A DNA stretch of 64,000 nucleotides from Sphingomonas sp. HMP9 (GCF_013374115.1 NZ_AP022673.1:1578501-1642500); one strand, 5' to 3'. Shown: positions 28,409 through 38,177, counted from the stretch's first letter. Program-made: numbers and translations. Notes: generated by a model from the letters alone, not told the origin.

Positions 28409-28492
28409 CGGGGGTCTCGGGGTTTGGCGGGTCGGGGACTGGCTTAGCGGACGGAGGGGCCCTGGCAACGCTGTGCGACGTAATCGCCAACA

Positions 28493-28578
28493 TCCGTCAT
28501 CCTGACGAAAGTCAGGATCCACAGCCAGGCACGGCAGCGTTCGTTACTCTGCGTCGTGACTTTCGTCAGGATGACGGA
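28493..28578. repeat. family A palindromic element (copy A2)
   Basis: Arms TCCGTCATCCTGACGAAAGT and ACTTTCGTCAGGATGACGGA are perfect complements over 20 bases. It lies upstream of ispE and downstream of the TPR gene. The remainder of 28409-28713 shows a small GC-rich hairpin around 28670 and no gene. Confidence 0.9.
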
Positions 28579-28713
28579 GGGGGGGCGCGCACATGGCGAG
28601 GTCTGGGCGAGGGGCGGGCCAAGTGCGGGCGTCGTTATGGTCACTCCCGCCGTTCGCATCGCCCTCACCCTGCGCATAGCTGCGATGCGGGCCGTTCCCG
28701 ATAAGAGAGCAGG

Positions 28714-30132
28714 TCAGCGGCGCGCTTTCGGCGGAAGGCCGTTGGCGATCTTGGCGGTCAGCCGCGCCGTGTCGCTGGGTTCGGCGGTCAGCACCGCGGC
28801 GCGCCAGGCGTAGCGGGCTTCGTAGCGTCGACCGACGCTCCAATAGGCGTCGCCCAAGTGGTCGGCGATTTCGGCGTTGGTGGGCTCGGCCTGCACGGCG
28901 GTTTCGAGCAGCGGCAGCGCGCGCGCGGTGTCGCCGGAGAGATGGTAGGCCCACCCCAGCGAATCGGTGATCGAGGCATTGGTCGGATCGAGGCGCGTGG
29001 CGCGTTCGAGCAGCCGGATCGAGGCGGGGATGTCGTCGGCATGCTCGACTTGCGCGAAGCCGAGATAGTTGAGCGCAAGCGGCTGCGCAGGGCCGCGCGC
29101 GACGGCTTTTTCGAGCGCCTCGCGGGCTTCGGGCCAGCGCCCGGCCTGATCGAGCGCGCCGCCATATTGCAGCCACGCTGCCCAGCTGCCGCCCGTGTCG
29201 CCGTCGGCGGCGATAACGCGCTGATAATACGTGGCCGCCTCGGCGGGGTTGCCGGTGGTCAGAAGCAGATCGGCATAGCGTTGCCAGTCGGCGGCTCCCG
29301 CCCCCGGCTGGTCGACGCGGTTCTTGGCGGCGGCGAGCGCTTCGCCGTCGCGGTCGGCGTTGGCGAGAATGTCGATACGCTCGGCGGCGGCGGCCACGGC
29401 GGAGGGGCCTTTCGGGTCGATCTCGTCGAGGACGGCGAGCGCGCGGTCGACGATCTTGGTGCGCGCAAGCGCGTCGGCGAGGAGCACGCGCGCGCCGTCG
29501 TAGCGCGGGTCGGCGCGCAGCGCGGCCTGCGTCAGGGCGATCGACAGCGGCGAAGGTTCGCCCGCCGCGAGGTCGCTGGCGAGGCGCGCGAGCAGACGCG
29601 AGACGCCGATCGCGAGCGGTTGTCTGGCCGGCGCCGCGGCGATCAGCGTCCGGGTTTCGGCGGCGAAGCGGCTGGCGACCGGGTCCTTCGCGGCGGTGGC
29701 AAGCGACGGTTCGGGATCGCGGCCTTCGGCGTGCGCAACCCAGGCGTAGAGCGAGGGCGCGAGGACCACGAGCGGCCCGGCGGCGAGCGTGGCGATGGCG
29801 GCACTCGCGGCCTTGGTATCGCCCTGTCGCGCGGCGTCGGCGAGCGGGAGCAGCGCGGCATCGGCGGGGGCAACGCCCGCCTTGCCGAGGACCGCGGCGG
29901 CGCGCGTGGCGAGCGCCATGTCGCCCGCCTCGAGCGCTTCGCGGTAAGCGCGGATCGCGACGACGGGATCGGCGGGCGATGCCGTCAGCACCCTGGCATA
30001 GCTGGCGGCGGCGAGGTCCGGTCGTCCCGCCGCGTCGGCAGCGCGCGCTTTCAGATACGCGGAGAGATCACTCGTCCCGGCCGTGGCGCCAGCCGTTGCG
30101 GGAGCCGCCAGGACGAGACCAAGTGCGAGCAA
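28714..30132 (-). CDS. tetratricopeptide repeat protein, probably exported
   Basis: About 472 residues. A hydrophobic signal-like start (LLALGLVLAAPATAGATAG) is followed by a long Ala-rich helical region and clear TPR units near the C-terminus: LNYLGFAQVEHAD..ASIRLLERATRLDP, ITDSLGWAYHLSGDTARALPLLETAVQAEP and IADHLGDAYWSVGRRYEA. TPR arrays mediate protein contacts; sphingomonads often carry such periplasmic proteins of unknown role. The start is uncertain because no ATG or GTG lies between the signal and the ETF-QO stop: TTG at 30132 or ATT at 30153 (GGAGG 5 bases upstream) are candidates. Confidence 0.8.
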   Translation of the reverse strand: MLALGLVLAAPATAGATAGTSDLSAYLKARAADAAGRPDLAAASYARVLTASPADPVVAIRAYREALEAGDMALATRAAAVLGKAGVAPADAALLPLADAARQGDTKAASAAIATLAAGPLVVLAPSLYAWVAHAEGRDPEPSLATAAKDPVASRFAAETRTLIAAAPARQPLAIGVSRLLARLASDLAAGEPSPLSIALTQAALRADPRYDGARVLLADALARTKIVDRALAVLDEIDPKGPSAVAAAAERIDILANADRDGEALAAAKNRVDQPGAGAADWQRYADLLLTTGNPAEAATYYQRVIAADGDTGGSWAAWLQYGGALDQAGRWPEAREALEKAVARGPAQPLALNYLGFAQVEHADDIPASIRLLERATRLDPTNASITDSLGWAYHLSGDTARALPLLETAVQAEPTNAEIADHLGDAYWSVGRRYEARYAWRAAVLTAEPSDTARLTAKIANGLPPKARR

Positions 30133-30139
30133 TACGGGC

Positions 30140-31801
30140 TTACATGTTGGGATAATTGGGGCCTCCGCCGCCCTCGGGTACGACCCAGTTGATATTCTGG
30201 GTCGGGTCCTTGATGTCGCAGGTCTTGCAGTGGACGCAGTTCTGCGCGTTGATGACGAACTTCGGATCGCCTTCTTCGACGCCCACCACCTCGTAAACGC
30301 CGGCCGGGCAATAGCGTTGCGCAGGCTCGTCATACATCGGCAGGTTGTAGGTGATCGGCACCGCCGGATCCTTGAGCGTCAGGTGGACCGGCTGATCCTC
30401 CTCGTGATTGGTGTTCGAGATGAACACCGACGAGAGGCGATCGAAGGTGAGGACGCCGTCGGCCTTGGGATACGCGATCGGCTTGACCAGATCCTTGCGC
30501 CACAGGCTTTCATGATCGGGATGATGGTGCATCGTGAAAGGCACCTTGATCCCCAGATGCTCGAGCCACATCGTCACGCCGGCAAGCCCCGAACCGACCA
30601 GATCGCCGAACTTCTTGACCAGCGGCACGACGTTGCGGACGACCGACAGCTCCTTCTTCACCCACGATTTTTCGAACGCCGCTGGATAGGCGGCGAGTTC
30701 GTCATGGCCGCGCTGCGAGACGATCGCCTCGACCGCGGCCTCGGCGGCCATCATGCCCGACTTCATCGCGGTATGCGTACCCTTGATCCGCGGCACGTTT
30801 AGGAAACCGGCGCTGTCGCCGATTAGTGCCGCGCCGGGCATCACGAGCTTGGGGATCGACTGCAGCCCGCCATCGCTGATCGCGCGTGCGCCGTAGCTGA
30901 CTCGCTTGGCGCCCTTGAGCAGCGCGGCGATCTCGGGGTGCGTCTTCCAGCGCTGCATCTCGTGGAACGGCGAGAGATGCGGGTTGGTGTAGTTGAGCCA
31001 TGTGACGAAGCCGATCGAGACCTGACCGTTCGCCTGATGATAGATCCAGCCGCCGCCGTTCGAACCGTCGGTCTCGGTCAGCGGCCAGCCCTGCGTGTGG
31101 ATGACGCGGCCGGGGCTGTGGAGCGCGGGATCGATGTCCCAGAGTTCCTTGATGCCGAGGCCGTAGACCTGCGGATCGCTGTCCTTGGCGAGGTCGAATG
31201 TCCGGATCAGTTCCTTGGTCAGGTGGCCGCGGCAGCCTTCCGAGAAGAAGGTGTATTTGGCGTGGAGTTCGAGGCCGGGGGTATAGTCGCCCTTGTGCGT
31301 GCCATCGCGCGCAACGCCCATGTCGCCGGTCGCGACGCCCTTGACCGAGCCGTCGTCGTTGAACAGGATTTCGGCGGCGGCAAACCCCGGGAAGATCTCG
31401 ACGCCGAGCTCTTCCGCCTTGCCCGCGAGCCAGCGGCACAGATTGCCGAGGCTGCCGGTGTAGGTGCCCTTGTTGTGCATGAACGACGGCGTGACGAAGT
31501 GCGGCATCTCGCTCTTCTTCGTCTTGCTGAGGATCCAGTGATGGTTCTCGGTCACCGGCACTTCGGCGAGCGGGCAGCCATCCTCGCGCCAATTGGGCAG
31601 CAGCTCGTCGAGGCTCTTCGGATCGATGACCGCGCCCGACAGGATATGCGCGCCGACTTCGGAACCCTTTTCGAGCACGCAGACGCTGATCTCCGCGTCC
31701 TTTTCGGCTGCCATCTGTTTGAGACGGATCGCTGCCGAGAGCCCCGCCGGGCCTGCGCCGACGATCACCACATCATAGGGCATCGATTCACGTGTCGTCA
31801 T
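30140..31801 (-). CDS. electron transfer flavoprotein-ubiquinone oxidoreductase
   Basis: A 553-residue flavoprotein passing electrons from ETF, reduced by acyl-CoA and amino acid dehydrogenases, to ubiquinone. The FAD motif is VVIVGAGPAGLSAAIRL near the N-terminus, with GDSAGFLNVPRIKGTHTAM further on. The C-terminal [4Fe-4S] ligands are in RYCPAGVY and NCVHCKTCDIKDPTQNI. The second of two adjacent ATG codons has the better GGGAG spacing (6 bases). The gene directly precedes the TPR protein. Membrane association is peripheral. Confidence 0.95.
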   Translation of the reverse strand: MTTRESMPYDVVIVGAGPAGLSAAIRLKQMAAEKDAEISVCVLEKGSEVGAHILSGAVIDPKSLDELLPNWREDGCPLAEVPVTENHHWILSKTKKSEMPHFVTPSFMHNKGTYTGSLGNLCRWLAGKAEELGVEIFPGFAAAEILFNDDGSVKGVATGDMGVARDGTHKGDYTPGLELHAKYTFFSEGCRGHLTKELIRTFDLAKDSDPQVYGLGIKELWDIDPALHSPGRVIHTQGWPLTETDGSNGGGWIYHQANGQVSIGFVTWLNYTNPHLSPFHEMQRWKTHPEIAALLKGAKRVSYGARAISDGGLQSIPKLVMPGAALIGDSAGFLNVPRIKGTHTAMKSGMMAAEAAVEAIVSQRGHDELAAYPAAFEKSWVKKELSVVRNVVPLVKKFGDLVGSGLAGVTMWLEHLGIKVPFTMHHHPDHESLWRKDLVKPIAYPKADGVLTFDRLSSVFISNTNHEEDQPVHLTLKDPAVPITYNLPMYDEPAQRYCPAGVYEVVGVEEGDPKFVINAQNCVHCKTCDIKDPTQNINWVVPEGGGGPNYPNM

Positions 31802-31941
31802 CATCGTCTCCCGGGGGATGTCCCCTATAGCCCAGTCTATCCGCCCCTGCCCTTCGTTCGGGCTCGGGCCGGCACCGTCTTGTCCAATATGGCGATTGCG
31901 CGAGTTGACCGCCACGTCAACCGTGCAGCATAGGTTACCTT

Positions 31942-32712
31942 GTGGGGGCGGACCAAACCATCGACTGGCGAAACGCCGCGGCGAGCGCGCTCGACTGGTG
32001 GCACGAGGCTGGCGTCGACACGCTGGTCGGCGACGTCCCGCGCGACTGGTTTGCCGCGCCGGAGCCGTTGGTCGTGCCTGCGACTACGCCTGCCGCGCCG
32101 GTCGTCGCGCCGTCCGCGATGCCGCTCCTGCTGGCGGATTTCCTCGCGTGGCGAAGCGGCGCGCAGGTCCCCGAGGCGGACTGGAGCGGGGTTTCGCTGG
32201 CGGCGATCGGGCCCGCTGACGCTACGGTCATGGTGCTTGTCGATTGCCCGGACCGGGATGACGGCGATGCGGGCGCATTACTCAGCGGCGCATCGGGGCG
32301 GTTGCTCGACCGGATGCTCGCCGCGATCGGTCTGACGCGCGACGAAGTCCACCTTGCGGCGGTCTGCGCAAAGCGGCCGACGGCGGGGCGGATCCAGAGC
32401 GAGGTCGAGGAGCGGCTCGCGGAAATCGCCAAGCATCACATCGGCTTGGTCGCGCCGCAGCGGTTGCTGATCCTCGGCAATGCGGCGAGCCGTGCGATCC
32501 TCGGGACGGAATTACAGGCAGCGCGTGGGCGTTTGCACGGGTTTAACCATAAGACTGCACAAACGAAGGCCGGTGACGCGTCGGATATGACGAGCGTGGT
32601 CGCGAGCTATCATCCGCGGTTTCTGATCGAGAAGCCCGCGGCCAAGGCTGAGGCCTGGAAGGATTTGCAGATGCTGATGGGCGAACAGATGTCGCAAAAG
32701 GGCGCACGATGA
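31942..32712 (+). CDS. uracil-DNA glycosylase-like protein, degenerate active site
   Basis: A 256-residue protein with the C-terminal half of a family 4 uracil-DNA glycosylase fold (SGRLLDRMLAAIGLTRDEVHL, LVAPQRLLILGNAASRAILG, and motif 2 SYHPRFLIEKP). Aligned without gaps, motif 1, usually GEAPGxxED, reads VDCPDRDDGD, so the catalytic Gly-Glu is lost. The cysteines that bind the [4Fe-4S] cluster are not evident. The N-terminal region is long and Ala/Pro-rich. It may bind DNA without excising uracil. GTG start at 31942; its stop overlaps the transglycosylase start by four bases. Confidence 0.72.
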   Translation: MGADQTIDWRNAAASALDWWHEAGVDTLVGDVPRDWFAAPEPLVVPATTPAAPVVAPSAMPLLLADFLAWRSGAQVPEADWSGVSLAAIGPADATVMVLVDCPDRDDGDAGALLSGASGRLLDRMLAAIGLTRDEVHLAAVCAKRPTAGRIQSEVEERLAEIAKHHIGLVAPQRLLILGNAASRAILGTELQAARGRLHGFNHKTAQTKAGDASDMTSVVASYHPRFLIEKPAAKAEAWKDLQMLMGEQMSQKGAR

Positions 32713-34580
32713 TTCGGACTCTTGCTATCGTTCTCGGGCTGAGCGCCCTCCGCCTCCCGGCGCTGGCTGCGACCGTCGCGAATGAGCCTGCCGGCGATGC
32801 GAGGCTTGGCTCGACGCAGTTGGTAGGCGCGCCGACGCTGGAGCAGATCCCGGACCAGCTCGATGCCGGCCAGCGCGAGGCGTACAAGACGGTGTTCGCG
32901 GCGATCCGCGACGGCAAGTGGACCGACGCGCAGATCGGGCTCGACACGATGAAGCCCGGCCCGCTGCACGCAATCGCGCGCGCCGAGATGTACACGGCCA
33001 AGGGCTCGCCCAAGGTCGAAATGGAACCGCTCGTCGCGTTGCTCAACGAAGCGCCCGAGTTGCCCGAAGCCGAGCAGATCTCGCGTCTCGCGGCGCTGCG
33101 CGGTGCGGTCGGCCTGCCCCCGCTACCGGTCGCGCAGCGGCTGATCTGGCAGGACGGCGCGCCGCGTCGCGTCCGCGCGAAGAGCCTCAAGGGCGACATG
33201 ATCGCCGCGGATCTGGCGATCAAGATGCAGCCTTACGTCAAGGCGGACATGGGCCGCGAGGCGCAGTCGCTGCTCGAAAGCACGCCCGGCCTCACCCCCG
33301 AGGCGCTGACCGAGTGGCAGCAGAAGATCGCCTGGATCTATTTCCTCCAGGGCGACGATTCGAACGCGCGCATGATGGCCGCGAAGGCGCAGGACGGCGT
33401 CGGCGACTGGGCGGTCCAGGGTCGCTGGGTCGGCGCGCTGTCGGCATGGCGGCAGAACGATTGCGCTAATGCGGAGACCGGGTTCGAGGGCGTCGCAGCG
33501 CGGGCGGGCGACGTCGACCTTCGCGCAGCGGCGCTGTACTGGGCGTCGCGCGCGGACATGGTGTGCTCGCGCCCCGACAAGATCGAGGGTCGGCTGAAGG
33601 CGGCGGCGCAGTTCAGCGAGAGCTTCTACGGCCAGCTCGCACGCCAGCAACTGGCGATGAAGGACAAGGGGACGTCGGTCGGCGGGCTCGTCGCCAGCGA
33701 CTGGAAGGTCGTCGGCAAGCGCCCGAACGTGCGCGTCGCCGCAGCGCTGGTCGAGGTTGGCGAGACCGATCTGGCCGATACGGTCATCCGCCAGCAGGCC
33801 AAGATCGGCGACCCGCGCGAATTCAGCAACCTGGTCCGCGTCGCCGAGGCGCTGAGCCTGCCCGCGACCACCGTGTTCCTCGCGCATAACTGCCCGCAGG
33901 GCGTCACGTCGACCGCCGAGGCGCGCTATCCGACGCCGAACTGGACGCCCGACAGCGGCTGGCACATCGACAAGGCGCTGGTCTATGCGCACACGCTCGA
34001 GGAATCGCGATTCCGCAATACCGTGAAGAGCCCCGCCGGCGCTTACGGCCTGATGCAGATCATGCCCGCGGCGGCGACCGACTTCGCACGTGAGCGCGGC
34101 ACCGCGATCGACATGAAGGCGCTGACCAAGCCGTCGACCAACATGGCGATCGGCCAGCGCCATCTGGAGCGACTGCGCGACATGGCCGGCGTTACCGGCG
34201 GGCTGCTGCCCAAGGTGATCGCGGCGTATAATGCGGGGCCGCGTCCGGTCGGCGACTGGAACGCGATCGTCCACGATAATGGCGATCCGCTGCTGTATAT
34301 CGAGAGCATCCCGTACTGGGAGACGCGCGGCTACGTGACCACCGTGCTGCGCAATTACTGGATGTACGAGGCGCAGGGCGGCAAGAAGGCATCGACCAGC
34401 CGCAATGCGCTGGCGCAGGGCATGTGGCCGCGCTTCCCCGGCCTGCCGGGGGCGACCGCGGTGCGGATGGCCGCCAAGCCGTACACCCAATATCACCCGA
34501 ACGTGACGCCGCTACAGGCGACGGTTGCGGTCAATGCGAGCATCGGACCGCAGTCCACCACCGTTACGCGCGCGGACTAG
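32709..34580 (+). CDS. soluble lytic murein transglycosylase
   Basis: A 623-residue periplasmic enzyme. A signal peptide ends near LPALAA; a large helical, superhelical ring domain follows, and the C-terminal SLT domain has the catalytic glutamate in [20 protein letters not shown], and [12 protein letters not shown]. It cleaves the glycan of peptidoglycan to 1,6-anhydromuropeptides, in cell wall growth or recycling. The size and domain order match Slt70-type proteins. The start overlaps the UDG-like gene's stop, so both come from one transcript. Confidence 0.93.
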   Translation: MIRTLAIVLGLSALRLPALAATVANEPAGDARLGSTQLVGAPTLEQIPDQLDAGQREAYKTVFAAIRDGKWTDAQIGLDTMKPGPLHAIARAEMYTAKGSPKVEMEPLVALLNEAPELPEAEQISRLAALRGAVGLPPLPVAQRLIWQDGAPRRVRAKSLKGDMIAADLAIKMQPYVKADMGREAQSLLESTPGLTPEALTEWQQKIAWIYFLQGDDSNARMMAAKAQDGVGDWAVQGRWVGALSAWRQNDCANAETGFEGVAARAGDVDLRAAALYWASRADMVCSRPDKIEGRLKAAAQFSESFYGQLARQQLAMKDKGTSVGGLVASDWKVVGKRPNVRVAAALVEVGETDLADTVIRQQAKIGDPREFSNLVRVAEALSLPATTVFLAHNCPQGVTSTAEARYPTPNWTPDSGWHIDKALVYAHTLEESRFRNTVKSPAGAYGLMQIMPAAATDFARERGTAIDMKALTKPSTNMAIGQRHLERLRDMAGVTGGLLPKVIAAYNAGPRPVGDWNAIVHDNGDPLLYIESIPYWETRGYVTTVLRNYWMYEAQGGKKASTSRNALAQGMWPRFPGLPGATAVRMAAKPYTQYHPNVTPLQATVAVNASIGPQSTTVTRAD

Positions 34581-34584
34581 GGTC

Positions 34585-35112
34585 ATGCCGATCGATGAGA
34601 GCCGGACGTTCCTGCCAGTCCGCATTGCCGTGCTGACGGTGTCGGACACGCGCGGCCTGGCCGAGGATCGCTCGGGCGATACCTTGGTCGCACGGCTGAC
34701 CGAGGCCGGCCACCTGCTCGCCGACCGTCGGATCGAGAAGGATGACGTCGAGACGATCGTCGCGCGACTGCATGCCTGGATCGACGATCCCGAGGTCGAC
34801 TGCGTGATCACCACCGGCGGCACCGGCGTGACGGGGCGCGACGTGACCCCCGAGGCGATCGAGCAGGTCGCCGAGAAGATGATCCCCGGCTTCGGCGAAC
34901 TCTTCCGCATGCTCAGCTACCAGACGATCGGCACCTCGACCGTCCAGTCGCGGGCGTGCGCCTGCGTGTCGAAGGGCACGTATATCTTCGCGTTGCCGGG
35001 CTCGACCGGCGCGGTGAAGGACGGCTGGGACGGCATCCTGCGCGACCAGCTCGACAGCCGTCACCGCCCCTGCAACTTCGTCGAACTGATGCCGCGACTG
35101 CTGGAACGCTGA
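34585..35112 (+). CDS. moaB: molybdenum cofactor biosynthesis protein B
   Basis: A 175-residue MoaB/MogA-type protein. The core motif [16 protein letters not shown], a [13 protein letters not shown] loop and an SDTR segment ([16 protein letters not shown]) match molybdopterin-binding proteins that adenylylate or handle molybdopterin. The ATG at 34585 comes 4 bases after the transglycosylase stop. Whether it acts as MoaB or MogA cannot be decided from sequence; the N-terminal 10 residues are variable. Confidence 0.93.
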   Translation: MPIDESRTFLPVRIAVLTVSDTRGLAEDRSGDTLVARLTEAGHLLADRRIEKDDVETIVARLHAWIDDPEVDCVITTGGTGVTGRDVTPEAIEQVAEKMIPGFGELFRMLSYQTIGTSTVQSRACACVSKGTYIFALPGSTGAVKDGWDGILRDQLDSRHRPCNFVELMPRLLER

Positions 35113-35177
35113 CGATTCCGCAGCGTGCGCGGATGTCTTCTGCCCGCCCTGCATGAGCCGATCCCACGATCAGCTAG

Positions 35178-35214
35178 GGTTGCGCCCGTCCTCGTTTAAC
35201 GAGAAACGGCAACC
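35178..35214. terminator. imperfect hairpin after moaB
   Basis: GGTTGC at 35178 pairs with GCAACC at 35209, and inside it CTCGTT with AACGAG. No T tract follows, so a role as terminator is tentative. The rest of 35113-35441, upstream of the small secreted gene, shows no gene. Confidence 0.4.
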
Positions 35215-35441
35215 GGGCCGCGAGGCGACTTCACCTTCCCCAAGTTTTCGCGGTTTTCACCAACTAATAGTGTGAGTTTCGCCCGGTCATACCCGAGCTC
35301 TACCAATACGACCTGGCGGAAAACCAGGCAATTCGAACGGCTTCATCGCGGTGTGGCACTGTATTATGCAACTGGCATGGTCGGTGCATTGGTCAAGATG
35401 CCGCCCAACCGGGTGCGCCTACACCAGTGAAGGACGCCGAA

Positions 35442-35690
35442 ATGACCTCGATCATCCTGAAGAGCTTCGCGCTTGCTACCGTTCTCGTGGCCAGTGCACC
35501 CGCCTTCGCGGCACCAGCCTCGTCGCCGCAGAAGACCGCGCTGAAATACGACGCGAAGACGCAGAAATATTGCCTGACCGAAGTCGCAGCGACCGGCAGC
35601 ATTATCGGTCGCACGACGTGTCAGACCGCCAAGCAATGGTCGGCCCTCGGACTCAATATGCCGAACACGACCTTGCTCGCACAGAAGTGA
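35442..35690 (+). CDS. small secreted protein with two conserved-looking cysteines
   Basis: An 82-residue protein with a clear Sec signal (residues about 1-23, ending APAFAA). The mature part contains YCLTEVAATGS and TTCQTAKQWSALG, a Cys-x(15)-Cys spacing followed by Gln-Trp. I recall similar short secreted sphingomonad proteins with a C-K/Q-T-x-x-x-W motif, all without known function. The ATG at 35442 has GGA 7 bases upstream. The two cysteines may form a disulfide in the periplasm. Confidence 0.6.
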   Translation: MTSIILKSFALATVLVASAPAFAAPASSPQKTALKYDAKTQKYCLTEVAATGSIIGRTTCQTAKQWSALGLNMPNTTLLAQK

Positions 35691-35698
35691 CCAGCACT

Positions 35699-35727
35699 GC
35701 GCGGCTCGTCGGGATGGCGGGCCGCGC
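35699..35727. terminator. GC-rich hairpin between convergent small genes
   Basis: GCGCGGC at 35699-35705 pairs with GCCGCGC at 35721-35727. It sits 9 bases after the small secreted gene and before the convergent hypothetical gene, a likely place for bidirectional termination. No T tract. Confidence 0.5.
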
Positions 35728-35761
35728 GCGGCACACCGCAGCGCATCATTGCCGGGAGCCG

Positions 35762-35944
35762 TCAGCCCTTGGCGGCGTGGATCAGGTCGACGAGCTGCTT
35801 GTTGATCGATGCGCCGTGCAGGTGGAGATGCACCGCATCATATCCCTCGCGTCGCAGCCGTTGCCGCAAGTCGTTGACCGAGTTGCAGGCGCCCGATCTC
35901 GCCAGTTCGAATGCCCGCTCCACCGTGGTGATCTGTCCCGTCAT
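35762..35944 (-). CDS. 60-residue conserved sphingomonad protein, unknown function
   Basis: A small cytoplasmic protein beginning MTGQITTVERAFELARSG and continuing with two helices (SVNDLRQRLRREGYDAVHLHL, then INKQLVDLIHAAKG). I recall very similar short proteins in many sphingomonads; none has a known role. The ATG at 35944 is preceded by weak ribosome-site sequence. The helical, basic character would fit a DNA- or RNA-associated helper, but nothing specific shows this. Confidence 0.65.
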   Translation of the reverse strand: MTGQITTVERAFELARSGACNSVNDLRQRLRREGYDAVHLHLHGASINKQLVDLIHAAKG

Positions 35945-36116
35945 CGTTCCGCCCTAGTCGCTATCCCGAGGCGCGGCGAGCGCTCATTCTTACCTGTCGT
36001 AATTGCCTCGAAAATGGATGCAATCGGGCAATTTTAACGCGGTGGAAGGACCCCGCATCGCACAGGGGCACTGCAACGGTCCGCGAGCAGGCGCGGATCG
36101 ATCAAGGGTGGTTCAC

Positions 36117-36800
36117 ATGCGTACAGTCACGATTATCGCAGCACTTTCCGCGGCCTATGCCACGCCGGTGCTGGCACAATCCATTCCCATGCAGGACGGT
36201 GGCCCTGAATATGGCGCGGTCGAAAAGGTCAGTGGCCTGCGTATCGAGCCGCGGATCGGATACGACCGCGTCATTACCGAGCTCAATGTCGAGACCGCGA
36301 CCGACTCGGCCGGCGTGCGCGAGGGCAAGAGCGGCGTCACCTATGGCGGCGAAGTCGGCTACGACACCGTCGTCAACGCGGGCACCGTGCTCGGCATATA
36401 TGGCGGCATCGACGGGTCGAGCGCCGAACAGTGCTTCCCGGACGGGTTCGGTGCGCAGACGTGCCTGAAGCCTGGCCGCAACCTGACGGTAGGCGTGCGC
36501 GGCGGCTATCTGCTCAACCCGACGACGTTGCTGTATATCAAGGGTGGCTATTCGAACGGGCAGATCCGGTTCGATTACACGGACCCCCAGTTCCCGCAGG
36601 ACAATGTCCGCGCCTCGGACACGCTCAGCGGCTTCCACGCCGGTGCGGGCGTGCAGGCAGGGTTCGGCCGCAACTTCTACGGCAAGCTGGAATATGTCTA
36701 CACCGACTATAACGGCTATGAGGTCGTCGACGGCCGTGACAAGGTGAGCCTAGACTTCAGCCGGCATCAGGTCGTCGCGGGGCTTGGCGTTCGCTTCTGA
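36117..36800 (+). CDS. outer membrane beta-barrel protein
   Basis: A 227-residue protein with a signal peptide (cleaved near VLAQS) followed by alternating strands typical of an eight-stranded barrel (IEPRIGYDRV, VTYGGEVGYDTV, TLLYIKGGYSNG, GAGVQAGFGRNFYGKLEYVYTDY) and a C-terminal strand VVAGLGVRF ending in Phe, the usual outer membrane targeting signal. Two cysteines in EQCFPDG and TCLKPG may form a loop disulfide. It resembles the Omp25/OmpW-like group; pore function is inferred. Start ATG 36117. Confidence 0.85.
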   Translation: MRTVTIIAALSAAYATPVLAQSIPMQDGGPEYGAVEKVSGLRIEPRIGYDRVITELNVETATDSAGVREGKSGVTYGGEVGYDTVVNAGTVLGIYGGIDGSSAEQCFPDGFGAQTCLKPGRNLTVGVRGGYLLNPTTLLYIKGGYSNGQIRFDYTDPQFPQDNVRASDTLSGFHAGAGVQAGFGRNFYGKLEYVYTDYNGYEVVDGRDKVSLDFSRHQVVAGLGVRF

Positions 36801-36843
36801 TTTCGTTCTTGCTATGTTCCGTGGCGGTGCCTAGTTTCGACTG

Positions 36844-37914
36844 ATGAAACAGGCCCGTCCGGTTCGTGGTGCGACTCGCAATGACGAAAGTCGGCGGTTC
36901 AACATGCCGCAGACCGAGGCGGATGGCGACTGGCTCGACATGCGCGAAGGGATCGACGGGATCGCGCCCAAGCTGTGGACAACGGTGACCGTGGAGACAC
37001 CGCGAACGATCATCAGCCGCAACGCGTCGCCCGACGTGCCGTTCGATCGCTCGATCAATCCGTATCGGGGGTGCGAACACGGCTGCATCTATTGTTTCGC
37101 GCGACCGAGCCATGCGTTTCACGATCTGTCGCCGGGCCTCGATTTCGAGAGCAAGCTGTTTGCAAAGCCCTCCGCGGCAGCATTGTTGCGCACGGAACTG
37201 GGGAAGCCGGGCTATGCGGTCGCGCCCATGGCGCTGGGGACGAACACCGATCCGTACCAGCCGATCGAGACCGACTGGCGGATCACCCGCGGCATCATCG
37301 AGGTACTGAGCGAGACGGATCACCCGCTGACGATCACCACCAAGTCGGACCGCGTGGTGCGCGATATCGACCTGCTGGCGCCGATGGCGGCGAAGGGACT
37401 GGCGGCGGTGGCGATGTCGATCACCTCGCTCGATCCGAAGGTGGCGTCGACCGTCGAGCCGCGCGCGCCGCATCCCGAGCGCAGGCTTGCGGCGGTGCGC
37501 AAGCTCGCGGACGCAGGCGTGCCGGTCTACGTATCGATCGCGCCGGTGATCCCCGCGATCACCGATCATGAGATCGAGCATCTGATCGCGCGGGCGGCGG
37601 AGGCCGGGGCGACGCGGGCGTTCTTCATTCCGGTGCGGTTGCCGCACGAGGTCGCGCCGCTGTTCCGCGCATGGCTCGACGAGCATTTCCCGGATCGCGC
37701 GGGCAAGGTGATGGCGACGATCGCGTCGTTGCGCGGCGGCAAGGACAATGATCCGAACTTCTTCACGCGGATGCAGGGCCAAGGCCCGTGGGCGGCGCTG
37801 CTGGGGACACGATTCCGGATCGCGTGCGCGAAACATGGACTCAACCGGGAACGCGTCGCGTTGCGGAACGACCTGTTCCGCGCGCCGAGGGGACCTCAGG
37901 GGGAGCTGTTTTGA
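36844..37914 (+). CDS. PA0069 family radical SAM protein
   Basis: A 356-residue radical SAM enzyme. The [4Fe-4S] motif is RGCEHGCIYCFARP, that is Cys-x3-Cys-x2-Cys. The N-terminal RGATRNDESRRF and later ITTKSDRVVRDIDLLAPMA and FFIPVRLPHEV match the PA0069/SplB-like family. Members are distantly related to spore photoproduct lyase, but their reaction is unknown. The gene is monocistronic, between an outer membrane barrel gene and a VOC gene. Confidence 0.88.
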   Translation: MKQARPVRGATRNDESRRFNMPQTEADGDWLDMREGIDGIAPKLWTTVTVETPRTIISRNASPDVPFDRSINPYRGCEHGCIYCFARPSHAFHDLSPGLDFESKLFAKPSAAALLRTELGKPGYAVAPMALGTNTDPYQPIETDWRITRGIIEVLSETDHPLTITTKSDRVVRDIDLLAPMAAKGLAAVAMSITSLDPKVASTVEPRAPHPERRLAAVRKLADAGVPVYVSIAPVIPAITDHEIEHLIARAAEAGATRAFFIPVRLPHEVAPLFRAWLDEHFPDRAGKVMATIASLRGGKDNDPNFFTRMQGQGPWAALLGTRFRIACAKHGLNRERVALRNDLFRAPRGPQGELF

Positions 37915-38076
37915 AGGAGTGCCGGGTTCGCGCGTCGAACGCCGACCTCTGCCAGACAGGCGGAATGGCAAGCGTTCACTGGACTATTCTGGCCTAGCCC
38001 CCTCCCTGGAAGGCGTCGGGGGCGGATCGGCTTCCGCAAGGTTTGATTGCTGCGAATAACTCAGCGCCCGGCCCCT

Positions 38077-38092
38077 CCCTTTCGGGAAAGGG
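38077..38092. terminator. hairpin terminator between convergent genes
   Basis: CCCTTTC, loop GG, GAAAGGG at 38077-38092, followed by TGACAATCTTTT. It sits between the radical SAM gene and the VOC gene and would serve as a terminator for the former. A related CCCTCCCTGGAAGG segment occurs near 38000. The rest of 37915-38177 shows no gene. Confidence 0.55.
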
Positions 38093-38177
38093 TGACAATC
38101 TTTTCGCTGGTCGCGTCGAAATGGCGATATCCACCCTAGACCCGTTGCCACACACCAAACCGACGTCGAGTGCGGTG

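Noticed and set aside
28600..28713. Possible RNA gene or small ORF between the family A element and the TPR gene
   Set aside because: A short GC-rich hairpin is present near 28670, but there is no conserved RNA motif and no frame with a ribosome site.
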